In this document: piece by piece, positions 27,622 to 38,928 of the stretch
How positions within the stretch are numbered: position 1 is the stretch's first letter
Layout: each line of letters starts with the position of its first letter
Assembly: GCF_018860545.1 (NCBI RefSeq)
Contig: NZ_JAHKPN010000011.1
Location: 310,001 to 374,000, forward strand
Source: Winogradskyella psychrotolerans
GTDB lineage: Bacteria; Bacteroidota; Bacteroidia; Flavobacteriales; Flavobacteriaceae
Reading direction: 5' to 3'
DNA length: 64,000 nt
Translations under genes and position numbers: made by a program
The notes under the pieces: generated by a model
What the model was told of the DNA's origin: nothing
Databases searched by the model: none
The model's input: only the letters and a program-made list of their open reading frames with translations

Positions 27622-28563
27622 TTATGATTTTAATAAATTATCAAAATATTTAATAGTATGTCCTAGACCTTCTCGCAGTTGTACTTTTGGTTCCCATCCG
27701 TTCAACTCTTTATGTGCTAAACTGATATCTGGCTTACGCTGCATAGGGTCGTCTTGAGGCAAAGGCATATGGGTAATCTTAGACTTAGAATTGGTAAGAT
27801 CAACCACTTCTTGTGCCAATTCTAACATGGTAAATTCTACTGGATTTCCAATATTCACAGGCCCTTTAAAACCATCTCTACTCCCCATCATGCGAATCGT
27901 TCCTTCAACCAAATCATCGACATACTGAAAACTTCTAGTTTGGGTTCCGTCTCCGTAAATAGTAATAGCATCACCTTTAAGCGCTTGAACTATAAAATTA
28001 GACACAACTCTACCATCTTGAGGATGCATTCTTGGTCCGTAGGTATTAAAAATTCTTATAATTTTGATATCAACCTCATTTTGATTGTGATAATCCATAA
28101 ACAGCGTTTCCGCACATCGTTTACCTTCATCATAACACGATCTTAAGCCTATAGGATTAACATGTCCCCAATAACTCTCTGGTTGTGGGTGAACGTTAGG
28201 GTCACCATAAACCTCACTGGTAGAAGCTTGAAGTATTTTTGCATTTACACGTTTTGCTAAGCCTAACATGTTTATGGCTCCCATAACCGAAGTCTTTATC
28301 GTTTTTATGGGATTGTATTGATAATGTACTGGTGATGCTGGACAAGCCAAATTATAGATCTCATCAACTTCAATCATATACGGATTTATAATATCATGAC
28401 GCACCAATTCAAAGTAATGATGATCCATTAAATGTTCTATATTGCCTTTAGAACCTGTGAAGTAATTGTCTAAACAAATAACTTCATTCCCTTCGTTTAG
28501 CAAGCGTTCACATAAATGTGAACCTACAAAACCTGCCCCTCCTGTAACTAATATTTTCTTCAT
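27622..28563 (-). CDS. UDP-glucuronate decarboxylase (UDP-xylose synthase)
   Basis: This enzyme converts UDP-glucuronate to UDP-xylose with NAD+, supplying xylose for the polysaccharide. The 313-residue extended SDR protein has [19 protein letters not shown] (NAD site), [19 protein letters not shown] (a UXS hallmark), STSEVYGDP, the catalytic YDEGK, and [22 protein letters not shown]. These set it apart from plain UDP-glucose 4-epimerases. The UDP-glucose dehydrogenase that should make its substrate is not in the window. Its start overlaps the stop of the preceding GT2 gene by 4 nt. Confidence 0.9.
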   Translation of the reverse strand: MKKILVTGGAGFVGSHLCERLLNEGNEVICLDNYFTGSKGNIEHLMDHHYFELVRHDIINPYMIEVDEIYNLACPASPVHYQYNPIKTIKTSVMGAINMLGLAKRVNAKILQASTSEVYGDPNVHPQPESYWGHVNPIGLRSCYDEGKRCAETLFMDYHNQNEVDIKIIRIFNTYGPRMHPQDGRVVSNFIVQALKGDAITIYGDGTQTRSFQYVDDLVEGTIRMMGSRDGFKGPVNIGNPVEFTMLELAQEVVDLTNSKSKITHMPLPQDDPMQRKPDISLAHKELNGWEPKVQLREGLGHTIKYFDNLLKS

Positions 28564-29384
28564 TGGTTGGATTTTAATTCTTTGATTTTAGTTTGTATTT
28601 GTAAAAAATAATTGGCTTTATACTTGGCCAAATAATATCCTGATTTGCCGTCAAATATACCTAGTTTTATAAAATAAGAATAGAAAAAATAAACAAAAGG
28701 TAATAAACCTGTATTTATTAAATTATATTTTACTTTTTGTCGCTTCGTAAAACTCTCTAAATTATTTGCTTCTAAAGACATAAAACGTTTAGCTTCCCAA
28801 GAGGAGTAGGCATTATGTTTAGCGATATAATGTTCTAAACCTTTATAATCGTTGTGTATAATAGGACTTTTTATGTGCCCCGAACTTCCCTCAATAATCG
28901 GGTGTTCATGAATTTCCATATCTAAATGAGACCAACTATCTTCTTCTATTTTTTCATATTCACCACAACCTTTCTTAAACAAAGCCAACTTTTTCATTTT
29001 ATCACCATACTTCAATTCATGGCCCATAAAAAAGTTATTATAGTTTAGCCAAAACGAATTGTGTGTAGTATTAGCGATGGTTGTTTTAAGTTCATCAATA
29101 AAGCTTAGTGTCAACATTTCATCTGCATCTAAAAATAACAACCAGTCATTTTTAAGCGCTACGTTTCTCAAGGTCCAGTTTCTTTTTTTAGGAAATTTAC
29201 CGTTCCATTCAAAATTAACCAACTGGTGGTTGTGTGAACGCACAATTTCTGGAGTTTTATCAGTACTCATAGAATCTACTACAATAACTTCAGAAAAAGA
29301 AGTTAGCTTATCCAAACAATCCGGGAGATTCAGTTCTTCGTTTTTAACAGAGATAATTACGGTAACAGGAATTTTACTATCCAT
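28560..29384 (-). CDS. Family 2 glycosyltransferase (WaaE-like)
   Basis: This 274-residue cytoplasmic GT2 enzyme starts [21 protein letters not shown]. It has [16 protein letters not shown] and [12 protein letters not shown], with the DAD metal-binding motif. The [17 protein letters not shown] stretch and the C-terminal aromatic/basic part resemble WaaE/KdtX-type LPS-core glucosyltransferases, though the acceptor here is probably the polysaccharide repeat. It overlaps both neighbours (by 4 and 8 nt), indicating translational coupling within the operon. Confidence 0.86.
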   Translation of the reverse strand: MDSKIPVTVIISVKNEELNLPDCLDKLTSFSEVIVVDSMSTDKTPEIVRSHNHQLVNFEWNGKFPKKRNWTLRNVALKNDWLLFLDADEMLTLSFIDELKTTIANTTHNSFWLNYNNFFMGHELKYGDKMKKLALFKKGCGEYEKIEEDSWSHLDMEIHEHPIIEGSSGHIKSPIIHNDYKGLEHYIAKHNAYSSWEAKRFMSLEANNLESFTKRQKVKYNLINTGLLPFVYFFYSYFIKLGIFDGKSGYYLAKYKANYFLQIQTKIKELKSNQ

Positions 29385-29928
29385 TAAGCTTTCTTTCTTT
29401 TATGAATTTTGCAGGATTGCCGCCTACAATAACCCAGGGTTCAATATTCTTATAAACTGATGCTGTTGCACCAACTACGGCACCCTCACCAATTTCAACC
29501 CCCATATTGATATATGCCCCAGCACCAACCCAAGCTTGATCTTTAATAATAATTGGTTTTGTAATTAATGGGTAGTCACTTTTCTGAACATCATGAGACG
29601 CGGTACACAAATACGATTTTTGAGATACAATGGCATGCGCTCCAATGACTATTTTATCAACATTATAGCAATCAACCTCTGGAGCCATACACGCGTGTTC
29701 TTTCATTTCTAAATTCCAAGGTGCATAGATTTTTACAGAAGAATACACTACAGCAGTTTTATGAACTTTAGCTCCAAAACCCCTTAGTAGAAAGAGTTTC
29801 CAGCTATTAGCAAAACGTCGCGGAAAAGGTTTTGCTAATAAAAACCAAACTATTGTCCATAGTAAGCGTTTTAGCTTGTTCAGGAAGCTAAACTTATTAT
29901 TGTAGGTTGAAAGGTCTATAGTATTCAA
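29377..29928 (-). CDS. WcaF-like hexapeptide acyltransferase
   Basis: This is an acetyl-CoA-dependent O-acetyltransferase with a left-handed beta-helix, 183 residues. It resembles WcaF of colanic-acid synthesis: a hydrophobic N-terminal helix (LLWTIVWFLLAKPFPRRFANSWKLFLLRGFGAKV), ASHDVQKSDYPLITKPI, and hexapeptide repeats (IKDQAWVGAGAYINMGVEIGEGAVVGATASV) ending VGGNPAKFIKERK. The catalytic His is probably the one in TASHD. It overlaps the downstream GT2 gene by 8 nt. Confidence 0.88.
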   Translation of the reverse strand: MNTIDLSTYNNKFSFLNKLKRLLWTIVWFLLAKPFPRRFANSWKLFLLRGFGAKVHKTAVVYSSVKIYAPWNLEMKEHACMAPEVDCYNVDKIVIGAHAIVSQKSYLCTASHDVQKSDYPLITKPIIIKDQAWVGAGAYINMGVEIGEGAVVGATASVYKNIEPWVIVGGNPAKFIKERKLNG

Positions 29929-29931
29929 AAT

Positions 29932-31110
29932 CTAATCTAACTTTATAAAATCTGGTATCTCATTTGGGTTCAATAACCAATGGTACAAACTTAAGGTTTG
30001 GTTTGCAATATTACCCCAAGTAAATTTATTTTTTACCAAATTATAACCATTTTCACCATAACGAGTAAGATCGTATTCAGAATTTAGAACCTGTTTTATA
30101 ATTTTTGTAGTATGCTCTAGATTGTGATTAATCTGAATACTCGCCTCATTTTCGAAACCTTCTGGAATATTACATTCTGGCGTCATCAATACCGGAAGTT
30201 TATAAGACCACGCTTCCAAGACCGACATGGGCAAACCTTCGCTATAAGACGGCAAAATAAAAGCATCCGCATGTAACAACTCTTTTTCCTTGGCCTCACC
30301 ATACACTGGTCCAATAAATTTTACAAAATTGCTTAACTTATACTCCTTGCATTTTTCTTCAAGTGCTTCTTGATGCCCATTTTGAGACCATCCTGCAATT
30401 CTAAATTCCCAGTTAGACAATAAATGAGGTGCTGTTTCCTGAATATTCTTAAAAACCTCAAGACTAAACTCTAAGCCTTTTTTAGGGTGGACTCGACTAA
30501 TAAAGAGCAATACTTTTTTGTCTTCAACCCCTTTAATATGGTGTTTTTGTTTGATTTCTAAATCCTCTGGTAAATAAATTCCATTAGGAATGATGGCTAC
30601 AGGATTCTTTAGGCCTAAATTACGAATAGACTGGTATTCCGATTCACAAAGCGCATGGATACAATCTGCACCTTTAAGATTGGCATATTCAAACCAATGC
30701 CCTACAAGCTTCTTCTTTAGTTTAGAATTATTAATAGCCCAAGGATCTAACATGCCTCTTGGTGTAATAATGGTTTTGGTATGCGATTGTCTTTTTTGAG
30801 CTAATGCACAATGTGACGCATAAGTCCATATCCCCTGCTGATGTATAATATCTGGATTATTACTTTTTAAAACACCTTTTAAATCTTTAGAATAGGCAAA
30901 ATTCTTAGGCCCTATGACGTTATAAATAGGCATTTTTAAGTCACCCCAAGACGCTAAGTCTTCTTCAGTGTATTCGTCGTTATGCGAAATGACACTTAGG
31001 TCCAAAGCATCATCTGCAGCTACAATACTTTTCGCTAAGCTTTTTACACTATTAAAAAGACCTCCCGCATTTCTCGAATTCGTACCAGTTAAAAGGGCTA
31101 CTTTAGTCAT
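29932..31110 (-). CDS. Family 4 glycosyltransferase
   Basis: This is a GT-B fold retaining glycosyltransferase of 392 residues. The N-terminal domain includes [19 protein letters not shown] and [14 protein letters not shown]. The C-terminal donor domain has [20 protein letters not shown] and the glutamate-rich motif [28 protein letters not shown] (EX7E type). The sugar is unknown. It overlaps the acyltransferase gene upstream by 8 nt and is separated by 3 nt from the WcaF-like gene downstream. Confidence 0.9.
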   Translation of the reverse strand: MTKVALLTGTNSRNAGGLFNSVKSLAKSIVAADDALDLSVISHNDEYTEEDLASWGDLKMPIYNVIGPKNFAYSKDLKGVLKSNNPDIIHQQGIWTYASHCALAQKRQSHTKTIITPRGMLDPWAINNSKLKKKLVGHWFEYANLKGADCIHALCESEYQSIRNLGLKNPVAIIPNGIYLPEDLEIKQKHHIKGVEDKKVLLFISRVHPKKGLEFSLEVFKNIQETAPHLLSNWEFRIAGWSQNGHQEALEEKCKEYKLSNFVKFIGPVYGEAKEKELLHADAFILPSYSEGLPMSVLEAWSYKLPVLMTPECNIPEGFENEASIQINHNLEHTTKIIKQVLNSEYDLTRYGENGYNLVKNKFTWGNIANQTLSLYHWLLNPNEIPDFIKLD

Positions 31111-31690
31111 TAATTTCTTTTCTGTATTTGATTAGTTTAGCTGGATTACCAGCATATATGGCCCAGTCTGGCACATCTTTAGTAACAATGCTACCAGAGC
31201 CAATAATGGAGTGACTTCCAATCTTAACACCTGGCAAAATAATAGTTCTGGTACCTATCCATACATCGTTTCCTATAATTACAGGTAACCTTGGAGGAGC
31301 TCCCTGCTGCGTCATTGGGATATCTGTTCTATCAAAATTATGACTACCGGAGAGTATGGACACTTCTGGCCCCATCATTACATCATCTCCTATGACGGTA
31401 TCATTACCTATCCAAGCCCCTCTATTTAAAGATGAATTGTTGCCAATTTCAACATTAATACCACTTCCAAAATCAACATCGGCATGCACTTTAAAATAGC
31501 CTTTATAAGATTTAAATATGCGCTTACATAGAAAAGCTCTAAATCGCATGGCCAAACCACTACCAGGTAACGGAGTATCTATTAAATGCTTTGCTACAGT
31601 GTAATACATTAAAATAAAAACGCTCTTTTTAAATGAGATTTTTTGATTTTTTAAGACCCCTATAGACTCTTGACTTTTATCAGTTGTCAT
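31103..31690 (-). CDS. Hexapeptide acyltransferase (serine acetyltransferase-like fold)
   Basis: This 195-residue left-handed beta-helix enzyme is the second O-acetyltransferase of the locus. Features are repeated hexapeptides ([38 protein letters not shown]), the catalytic-His loop [18 protein letters not shown], and [37 protein letters not shown] ... YAGNPAKLI. The hydrophobic N-terminal stretch is shorter than in the WcaF-like protein. It overlaps both flanking glycosyltransferase genes (by 8 and 4 nt). Confidence 0.9.
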   Translation of the reverse strand: MTTDKSQESIGVLKNQKISFKKSVFILMYYTVAKHLIDTPLPGSGLAMRFRAFLCKRIFKSYKGYFKVHADVDFGSGINVEIGNNSSLNRGAWIGNDTVIGDDVMMGPEVSILSGSHNFDRTDIPMTQQGAPPRLPVIIGNDVWIGTRTIILPGVKIGSHSIIGSGSIVTKDVPDWAIYAGNPAKLIKYRKEIND

Positions 31691-32928
31691 AATAATTCTT
31701 TTACTAATTTTTTTTCATATTCTCCATGAGTAAATTCTTCACTTCGTTTAAGAGCATTAAAGGCCATCGTTCTCCTCAAATCTTTATCGGCAATCATATT
31801 TTTTAAGCCCGTTGTCATTTCTGCAACCTCACCAGCTTTATAGATATAACCTTCCTGTCCACTTTTAATAACGGAACCAGACTCATTAGTTGTTAAAGTC
31901 GGTAATCCCCAACTTAATGCTTCTAAGCCAACCATAGCTAATCCTTCCAAGTAAGAAGGAAAGAAAAAGACATCTGCTGTTTTGTATTCTATATTTAACT
32001 TTTCTTTATTCAATTTCCCCAAAAATGTAATATTATCAGATTTATTAGCATTTAGCCAGTCTATGGCATCAGTCTCAATATTACCAATAACAAAAAATTC
32101 ACAGTTTTCTTCAGAGCAGGCTTTGGCTACATTGATAAAATCATGAATACCTTTTCTAAATCCAGCATTTCCAACGAAAATGATTTTCAAAGGTTTTTCT
32201 GTTTCGAACTTAGAAGTAAGATTTGCCTCTCTTACAGCAAACTCAACCTTATTTTGGTAACCATAAGGTACTATAGTTAGCTTTTCTTTATCTGCGCCCG
32301 CTCTAATTAGCTCATCATAGACATATAAAGAAGGGGCTAATATCTTATTTGCAAGCGCCCATTCACTTTCTTCCCTTTCTTTAAGAATTTTTAAGGTGGG
32401 TAAAATGTGATCTATATGAATTCCAAATTCTTTTTTTAAATATTCAAAGGTTTCAATTTGGGCGCGCCTCGGAACTATACATTGTTCTAAAACCACGTAA
32501 ACATTTTTAGTACGATTATTATTTATCCACTGCAGAGTTTCTATACATCCAGAATCATACCCATAAAAGGCATTGATTGCCTTATGTTGAGACAATAATC
32601 TAATCGCTTTTTTATTTAATAACCTGTACGCAAACAATAGTGATACATATTTCTTTTTTGCGGATAACTTTTTTAATAATAGCTTGAACATTAATCCTAC
32701 ATACCAAGAACTTTCAACTTTATCATAGTCAATACCTGTTCTATAAGACATATATGCTTTTTGTTCCTTTTTAAAATTAATAATGTCCAAAAGTTTACTA
32801 AAGTTCGACTTTCTATCGTAATAAGCATCCGTATTTAGATATAGCAGTGCATCCGATTCATCCAATATTTTGGCGACGTCATATTGACGCCTAGAGGTTA
32901 GTACTGATAGTAGATATTTTTTATTCAT
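31687..32928 (-). CDS. Family 4 glycosyltransferase
   Basis: This 413-residue GT-B glycosyltransferase has a divergent N-terminal domain ([25 protein letters not shown]). The donor domain is clear: [54 protein letters not shown], and a late [14 protein letters not shown]. It is the first gene of the tightly overlapping block that runs down to 27622. A 160-bp AT-rich gap with no -7 box precedes it. Confidence 0.88.
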   Translation of the reverse strand: MNKKYLLSVLTSRRQYDVAKILDESDALLYLNTDAYYDRKSNFSKLLDIINFKKEQKAYMSYRTGIDYDKVESSWYVGLMFKLLLKKLSAKKKYVSLLFAYRLLNKKAIRLLSQHKAINAFYGYDSGCIETLQWINNNRTKNVYVVLEQCIVPRRAQIETFEYLKKEFGIHIDHILPTLKILKEREESEWALANKILAPSLYVYDELIRAGADKEKLTIVPYGYQNKVEFAVREANLTSKFETEKPLKIIFVGNAGFRKGIHDFINVAKACSEENCEFFVIGNIETDAIDWLNANKSDNITFLGKLNKEKLNIEYKTADVFFFPSYLEGLAMVGLEALSWGLPTLTTNESGSVIKSGQEGYIYKAGEVAEMTTGLKNMIADKDLRRTMAFNALKRSEEFTHGEYEKKLVKELL

Positions 32929-33087
32929 TTTTCGTTACTAATTAAAATTTACTCATGTACATATTTTATTATTTACAGCTATTTAATTTAATTTTCATAT
33001 CAATACTTTAATTAAGGTAACAAATAAATTAAAAATATAAACTCTAAAAAAACTATTCTACCTAAGATTTAGTTTAAAGAACTAATT

Positions 33088-34365
33088 TTAGTTAACAACA
33101 CCTATCTTCTTCAAAAAAAACTTAAAGAGAACAAGGTACCATATAATCTTTAATACAGGTCTTAATCCGCTATGAGATGATAATACCAAAGCAATTAATA
33201 AAAACACATATGTAAGAACTAATATAAATTGATTTTGATTCAATGCATTCCTTTCGAAATAAGAAAATAAATATCCTATACAAAAAACTAATACAACCCC
33301 GAAATAATTCATAACGTAGTATATTTCGGCAAGTGCAGGTGTAGTAATTCCGTAATCAACACCTATCATATCCTTTAAGTCTTTACCTATGGGATATGGT
33401 TTCATAATGAATTGAGGAAAGGGATTTAAATTATATAATAATTTGAAAAGCAACGAAAATGACGTTTCCTGATCATTATGCTTGTCATCAACCTTAACTG
33501 TAAAACTTGGGAGTGCATCAATCGAAGCAAAAACAGGCTTAAATTCCTCTTTAAAAATTGTACGACTTTGATCATCAAATTTAGGTTGAAACACGGCATA
33601 AATATAATTAGCAACACCGCCTTTATAATATTTTCTTTGTGTAAAACCTATGAAAGACAAATACATAGATATAGTGAATAATAAAATGAATTTTGATAAT
33701 TTAATTTTTTTATTAATCAGATAATCTGCAATAGGGATAAGCATGAAAAAAATCCCAGAACCTCTGCTGAATTCATACCAGAAAGTAATGGATGCTGCAG
33801 CTCCTATACAATATAACAAAACTTTAGATTTAGGCTTCAAGACAATACCTGTTGCTGCATACAAAATTATTATAGGAAATATAATAGTACTTGCAACCAT
33901 TAACGTACTAACAACAACAGGGCTGAAAGCAAATAACATATTATTCCAATCACCTCTATCATATATACTAAATAATGCATTTTGAATACCACCTAAGATA
34001 ACTAAAGTAAAAATTAGTGTAAATATTAAAACCAAATATAAAATCCTATTACTAAATAAATTAATACTAAAATCGATAGATGAGTTTAATCTAAATTTCT
34101 CCTTCTTTAAATTAAAACCAATAAAAAAGGCTAGAATCGAAAGTAATGCAAATGTCAGACCTACCTCAATATTATAACTTCTTAATATATTTGATTCATA
34201 TTTATGACCTTTTAATATGCTCTCAAAATAACTAGCGAAATATTGCAAAAATATTATTAACGGTCCTATAAATGAAAATGAAAAATATTTAAGTTTTCTT
34301 TTCTTTTTACTATAAAAAAAAACAAATATTAAGAAGGCCAATGATATATAAAAATAATCCTGCAC
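33088..34365 (-). CDS. Candidate O-antigen/capsule polymerase (Wzy-like)
   Basis: The 425-residue protein has about ten to twelve hydrophobic spans and a large hydrophilic loop in the C-terminal half (about 255-310: FQPKFDDQSRTIFKEEFKPVF...). This is the topology expected of Wzy, which joins repeat units in the periplasm. Wzy proteins share little sequence, so the call rests on topology, the presence of a Wzx next door, and the lack of any other candidate in the locus. The region is visibly more AT-rich than its neighbours, as is common for wzy genes acquired by transfer. Confidence 0.7.
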   Translation of the reverse strand: MQDYFYISLAFLIFVFFYSKKKRKLKYFSFSFIGPLIIFLQYFASYFESILKGHKYESNILRSYNIEVGLTFALLSILAFFIGFNLKKEKFRLNSSIDFSINLFSNRILYLVLIFTLIFTLVILGGIQNALFSIYDRGDWNNMLFAFSPVVVSTLMVASTIIFPIIILYAATGIVLKPKSKVLLYCIGAAASITFWYEFSRGSGIFFMLIPIADYLINKKIKLSKFILLFTISMYLSFIGFTQRKYYKGGVANYIYAVFQPKFDDQSRTIFKEEFKPVFASIDALPSFTVKVDDKHNDQETSFSLLFKLLYNLNPFPQFIMKPYPIGKDLKDMIGVDYGITTPALAEIYYVMNYFGVVLVFCIGYLFSYFERNALNQNQFILVLTYVFLLIALVLSSHSGLRPVLKIIWYLVLFKFFLKKIGVVN

Positions 34366-34562
34366 GTTTATTTGGTTTTAATAGGTGTAACTAGAAATTC
34401 ATAAAAAAATCTATTTGTTACGATTAAGTAATTATTCATAGCTGACCCCAACAATGTTGCAGTATCGTTTAAGAAATTTAAACATTTTAACATATCATTC
34501 TAACTAAATGCAAAAAAAAAGCTAGAATCAAAACAATAATTAATAATCCCAATTTCATACTT

Positions 34563-36023
34563 CTATTTTTTCAGGGATTTAATTTTATCAGCAACTGTAA
34601 AATAATACTGTTTATGAAATAATCTTAGCATAATCACAAAGAACAACAGACCAATTACTGATGTTATAACTAACTTTATAACAAGTAAAAGCTTTGTTGA
34701 TCCATCAATTATATATTCTGCCAAAAAATGAGATCCATAAAACGCAATAAGGCTAAACCCTAAGAGCATATTGGTCTTTAAAAATAATGAAAGCAAGTTA
34801 ATTTCATAGTTCTTTAAGGATTTGTACAATTGATAAAACGATATCACAAAATAATAGATGGATACTCCGTAAGCGATACCCAAAGCTTTGTAAAAATAAG
34901 CTAAAGGAAATAATAAGGCGACCATCACGACTAATGAGATGGCAGCTATTCTTGCCAGTTTATCAAATTCTCCATTGAGTTTAAGTGGCACCACCCATTG
35001 TGAAGAAAGGATTCTAAAAAACATCCCTAATGATAGAATTTGTATTAAATTAACTATAGAAAACCATTTTTCACTTAAGAATAGATGCACCAAATACTCC
35101 GCACAAAAAAATTGCCAACTTGTTAAAATGGCACCAAAAATAGAAAGTACAATAATTAATGTTTGTAATTTTAAACCTAATTCAATATTTGTAAGTTTAA
35201 TTTTATTTAACGTAGGAAATATCACCGAGGGTAAATTAGCCGCCAACAAACCAATCGCTTGAACCGCAATCGTGAAGGCCATAAAATATAAACCGACCTC
35301 TGCTTGCGTTGCAAAGAAACCAAGAATAATATAATCAATTTGGAAAGACGTTCTACTCGCTAAGGCAAAATAGAAGCCATACAGACTGTCATTAAAGAGT
35401 ATGCGCCACTTTCTTAAATGCAATTTAAAATTAAATTGAATATTTGTTTTATAATAGAGGTACAGACAGTTTATAATAGCGACGAATAAAACAGGATACA
35501 CAAAACTATACACACCAAAATCTAATAGTGCTAGCAAAATAATGCCCACTTGAATGGATAATAATTCAACAACCTTAATCTGTGCTAAGAACTTAAATTC
35601 CAGATTAATTCTCAACTTTGAATTAGGAAGAATAGACAAGGCTTGAAAGGGTAAACTGAAAGATAAAATAAGTACTAAGAGAGATATTTCAAGATCATTT
35701 GTAAAATAGCCGTAGAGCCAACCAATAAGCAAACTGATGACGAACGCTATTATGGACACAAAAAGGGTTAATGACTTAGCCGTTTCATACCAAAGCCCAA
35801 AAGCCTTACCTCTTCTGATTAAAACATCCTGAATTCCAAACTGTTGCGTTATAAATGTAATATTAGTAATCGCAGTGACTAAGGCTACTTTACCAAAGAC
35901 TTCTGGCATTAGAATAAGTGCTAAAAGAATTTGGCTAAAAAAAGAAATCACTTTTAGCGAAACCGTTTGTAGCATCATCCAAAAAGAACCTGAAATTATA
36001 CTTTTTGTAGAATCACTTACCAT
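34563..36023 (-). CDS. Polysaccharide flippase (Wzx / Polysacc_synt family)
   Basis: This 486-residue integral-membrane protein with about fourteen spans moves lipid-linked repeat units across the inner membrane. The start SIISGSFWMMLQTVSLKVISFFSQILLALILMPEVFG is typical of the WzxC/MATE-like polysaccharide transporter family, as is FGIQDVLIRRG. It fits with the Wzy-like gene (197 nt downstream) and the WecA-like initiator as a Wzx/Wzy-dependent pathway. Confidence 0.88.
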   Translation of the reverse strand: MVSDSTKSIISGSFWMMLQTVSLKVISFFSQILLALILMPEVFGKVALVTAITNITFITQQFGIQDVLIRRGKAFGLWYETAKSLTLFVSIIAFVISLLIGWLYGYFTNDLEISLLVLILSFSLPFQALSILPNSKLRINLEFKFLAQIKVVELLSIQVGIILLALLDFGVYSFVYPVLFVAIINCLYLYYKTNIQFNFKLHLRKWRILFNDSLYGFYFALASRTSFQIDYIILGFFATQAEVGLYFMAFTIAVQAIGLLAANLPSVIFPTLNKIKLTNIELGLKLQTLIIVLSIFGAILTSWQFFCAEYLVHLFLSEKWFSIVNLIQILSLGMFFRILSSQWVVPLKLNGEFDKLARIAAISLVVMVALLFPLAYFYKALGIAYGVSIYYFVISFYQLYKSLKNYEINLLSLFLKTNMLLGFSLIAFYGSHFLAEYIIDGSTKLLLVIKLVITSVIGLLFFVIMLRLFHKQYYFTVADKIKSLKK

Positions 36024-36106
36024 GCACTTTTGCTTCTTATTGTAGTTATTATGTTAACTGTAAAATTTTAATAAAATACTGAACGTTTTTTACGCGCCAG
36101 AATGTA

Positions 36107-36799
36107 TTATGTTAGATTTGTTGTATCCATTTTAAAATTAAAGTATTCAATATCTTCTTTAAACACTTCACTGACAATAGCGAATGATTCATCGCAATAA
36201 AACTCTTGATACTTTTTCTTATCTCTCTGTTTACCTATATGAGGCATTTCATCTACTTTTAAATTATATTTATCTTTAAAACGCTTGAAATCTTCATTAA
36301 GGTTTTCGAATCTTAAAATATTATCGACCACAATTTCACCTTTCTTATTTCTTAAATAATCTAGTTGTGTTCTTTTATGGGCTAAATCATTATGATCTCG
36401 ACCTTCCGTAGTGTAATACGTTTTAACGAAATCTTTAAAAGAGAGATCACCACCCATATGTAAATACGATGATACCGCTCTATCATAGGAATTTCTAACG
36501 ATAGCAACTTTAATAGCATTCTCCATGGTATTCTGGCCTAATAAACCTAACAATTCAATTTCGGTATAGGTTAAATGTTGCAAGGCAATACTTATATCAA
36601 AAGTTCCCCAAAGACGTGACAAACTATTTTTATCTCTCGTTTGAGTTAACATATATTTTGAAGCTCTATTAAAAAATGATCGCCATTTATATTTTTGACT
36701 TTCACTTTTTGAAATCATACCCACCGCGACTTCAAATGATTTACCAGCACATTTCGGTATATGAACAAATAATGTATTTAATTTTTTAGAATATGGCAT
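36107..36799 (-). CDS. Sulfotransferase-family protein
   Basis: This 230-residue enzyme is predicted to transfer sulfate from PAPS to a sugar. The N-terminal FVHIPKCAGKSFEVAVG is the 5'-phosphosulfate-binding loop (PSB type), and IVRNSYDRAVSSYLH is the 3'-phosphate-binding segment with the conserved Arg and Ser. There is no signal peptide or membrane span, so it should act in the cytoplasm on a nucleotide sugar or lipid-linked sugar. Genes that make PAPS (cysD, cysN, cysC) and one that removes its product PAP (cysQ) lie 1.3-5.4 kb upstream in the same orientation, strong support for this role. Confidence 0.82.
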   Translation of the reverse strand: MPYSKKLNTLFVHIPKCAGKSFEVAVGMISKSESQKYKWRSFFNRASKYMLTQTRDKNSLSRLWGTFDISIALQHLTYTEIELLGLLGQNTMENAIKVAIVRNSYDRAVSSYLHMGGDLSFKDFVKTYYTTEGRDHNDLAHKRTQLDYLRNKKGEIVVDNILRFENLNEDFKRFKDKYNLKVDEMPHIGKQRDKKKYQEFYCDESFAIVSEVFKEDIEYFNFKMDTTNLT

Positions 36800-36882
36800 A
36801 ATGTCTTATATATAATTCACTTTTTAAGATTTGAAGAACAACAACATCCTCTGCTTAATTTAACATTCTACAAACCATTAGA

Positions 36883-37989
36883 TTAAGATGTATGTCCTAA
36901 ATTTTCAATAACCTCTAATATACGTTCAGTAGCCTTCCCATCCCAAAACTGAGGGACAGCACTGTCTTTATACCTGTTTTGGTCTATAGTTTCTATATGT
37001 TCCATTATTTCGGCGATATCAAAATCTAATAAGGTATTGGAACCTTCTGTAATTGTAATCGGACGCTCTGTATTTGGCCGTAGTGTTAAACATGGTTTTA
37101 GTTTAAAGGTGGTTTCTTCTTGTATACCTCCACTATCAGTTAAGACCATTTTGCAATGGTGAATTAGATTTTGAAAACTAAAGTAATCTAAAGGTCCAGT
37201 GATGACCAATTGCTTTAAATTGTCAAAATCAGCCTTTAAATCAAACTTTGTAATGTTGTTTAAAGTTCTTGGATGCATCGGAAAAACAACTGTATGCTTC
37301 TGAGTTATCGCCTTAAGCAAAGTATACAATTGTTCTAAGCCTTCCTTATGATCTACTGTTGCAGGTCTATGTATGGTCATTAGAATAAATGCATTCGCTA
37401 CTAACTCATAATCCTCTATAACAGATTGAGATTTTATAGCATCTTCAAAAGCTACCAAAGTATCAATCATAGTATTTCCAACAAAATGAATCTGATTTTG
37501 TGGTTTACCTTCTTTAATTAAATTATCGATACCGCTTTGTTCGGTTACAAAGAAATAATCAGTAATCTCATCAACTAATAATCGATTAATTTCTTCTGGC
37601 ATGGTTCTATCGCAGCTCCTTAGTCCACTCTCTAAATGTCCTAAAGGAATCCCCATCTTATTTGCGGTTATGGCAGCTGCTAGAGTAGAATTGACGTCTC
37701 CTGGAACAAGAATAAGATGTGGTTGAAACGTATTTATAACTTCTTCTAACCTAATCATAATTTCACCAATTTGATTATTGGCAGAATTCCTTGGAATATT
37801 TAAAGAAAAATCGGGATAAATATCTAGTTGTCTAAAAAAATCGTCAGCCATCGCCTTATCAAAATGCTGGCCTGTATGCACAATTTTTATATCAAACTTC
37901 GTTTTAAACTTTTCCTCAGCAACTTTCTTAAACCGCGTTACTTTGATGTAGTTTGGTCTGGTACCTACAACTATTAATAATCGAATCAT
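36883..37989 (-). CDS. wecB: UDP-N-acetylglucosamine 2-epimerase
   Basis: This enzyme interconverts UDP-GlcNAc and UDP-ManNAc. The 368-residue non-hydrolysing form has LIVVGTRPNYIKVTRF, HTGQHFDKAM, VPGDVNSTLAAA, the signature HLESGLRSCDRTMPEEINR and TDSGGIQEETT. The usual partner, UDP-ManNAc dehydrogenase (WecC), is not in the window, so ManNAc itself may be incorporated or the oxidation may be encoded elsewhere. The gene lies between the sulfotransferase and cysQ genes. Confidence 0.93.
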   Translation of the reverse strand: MIRLLIVVGTRPNYIKVTRFKKVAEEKFKTKFDIKIVHTGQHFDKAMADDFFRQLDIYPDFSLNIPRNSANNQIGEIMIRLEEVINTFQPHLILVPGDVNSTLAAAITANKMGIPLGHLESGLRSCDRTMPEEINRLLVDEITDYFFVTEQSGIDNLIKEGKPQNQIHFVGNTMIDTLVAFEDAIKSQSVIEDYELVANAFILMTIHRPATVDHKEGLEQLYTLLKAITQKHTVVFPMHPRTLNNITKFDLKADFDNLKQLVITGPLDYFSFQNLIHHCKMVLTDSGGIQEETTFKLKPCLTLRPNTERPITITEGSNTLLDFDIAEIMEHIETIDQNRYKDSAVPQFWDGKATERILEVIENLGHTS

Positions 37990-38102
37990 TTATTTTTTAT
38001 TGTTTCTCTAATTTTTTTTTAATTAGATATACCGTTACGGATTGCATTATGACTTAAGTTCTATTTGTATTGCCTGGCCTTAACTTTTTAACTTTGGTAC
38101 AC

Positions 38103-38927
38103 TTACTTCACCAAAAACCAATGGTTTAATAACTCCTCTCTGTTATATAACATAGTTTTTTTAGTGTCCCAATCTATAACATCGAAGCCAGCGTGTTCGC
38201 AAATCGCTTGACCTGCTGCTGTATCCCATTCCATGGTTGGTGCAAATCTAGGGTAACAGTCGGCTTGTCCTTCTGCTACCATACATAATTTTAATGAGCT
38301 GCCCTTAGATATTAATTTTACGTCACCATGTTTTTGGCGCATTTCATTAACATAGTCTTCTGTTTCAGGAGACATATGAGAACGACTTGCCACAACAGTG
38401 AACGTTTTATCTGCTCTCTCTAATGGTAATTTTTGGCCTTGTTGTACTAAAGCATCTACATTATAATCTTCAAGATTTACTTTCGCTTTAAAAGCTCCCA
38501 TTTCTGAAGTTGAAAAATATAAATCGTTTAAAACCGGGACATAAATCACTCCAATAACCGTTTTCTGATTTTCAATCAACGCAATATTTACTGTAAACTC
38601 TCCATTGCGCTTTATAAACTCTTTTGTTCCATCAATGGGATCTACGATCCATAATTGATTCCAATCTTTACGTTCGGCATACGGCATGGCTTTTCCTTCT
38701 TCAGAGAGCACAGGAATATCTGTTGCGCTTAGGTGCTCCATAATAACATTATGTGATGCCACATCGGCTTTGGTTAACGGTGAGTTATCCCCTTTAATTT
38801 CTACTCCAAAATCATCGGAATTATAGATGTCAAGAATTACTTTACCGGCTTCAAGCGCTGCGGCGATACTTTCATGTAGTAATTCAGTGAGGCGGTGATT
38901 CGCTAGATTGGAGCTTTTATTATTCAT
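38103..38927 (-). CDS. cysQ: 3'(2'),5'-bisphosphate nucleotidase CysQ
   Basis: This enzyme hydrolyses PAP (3'-phosphoadenosine 5'-phosphate), the inhibitory by-product of PAPS-dependent reactions, to AMP. The 274-residue inositol-monophosphatase-fold protein has SPLTKADVASH, the metal site VDPIDGTKEFIKRNGEFTVNIALIE, and the C-terminal WDTAAGQAICEHAG. It belongs with the PAPS genes upstream and the sulfotransferase downstream. It starts only 1 nt after the four-helix-bundle gene, suggesting read-through translation. Confidence 0.93.
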   Translation of the reverse strand: MNNKSSNLANHRLTELLHESIAAALEAGKVILDIYNSDDFGVEIKGDNSPLTKADVASHNVIMEHLSATDIPVLSEEGKAMPYAERKDWNQLWIVDPIDGTKEFIKRNGEFTVNIALIENQKTVIGVIYVPVLNDLYFSTSEMGAFKAKVNLEDYNVDALVQQGQKLPLERADKTFTVVASRSHMSPETEDYVNEMRQKHGDVKLISKGSSLKLCMVAEGQADCYPRFAPTMEWDTAAGQAICEHAGFDVIDWDTKKTMLYNREELLNHWFLVK

Positions 38928-38928
38928 T

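Noticed and set aside
33088..34365. Recent horizontal transfer of the Wzy-like gene alone
   Set aside because: The gene is more AT-rich than its neighbours, but wzy genes usually are, and no mobile element or flanking repeat marks a boundary.
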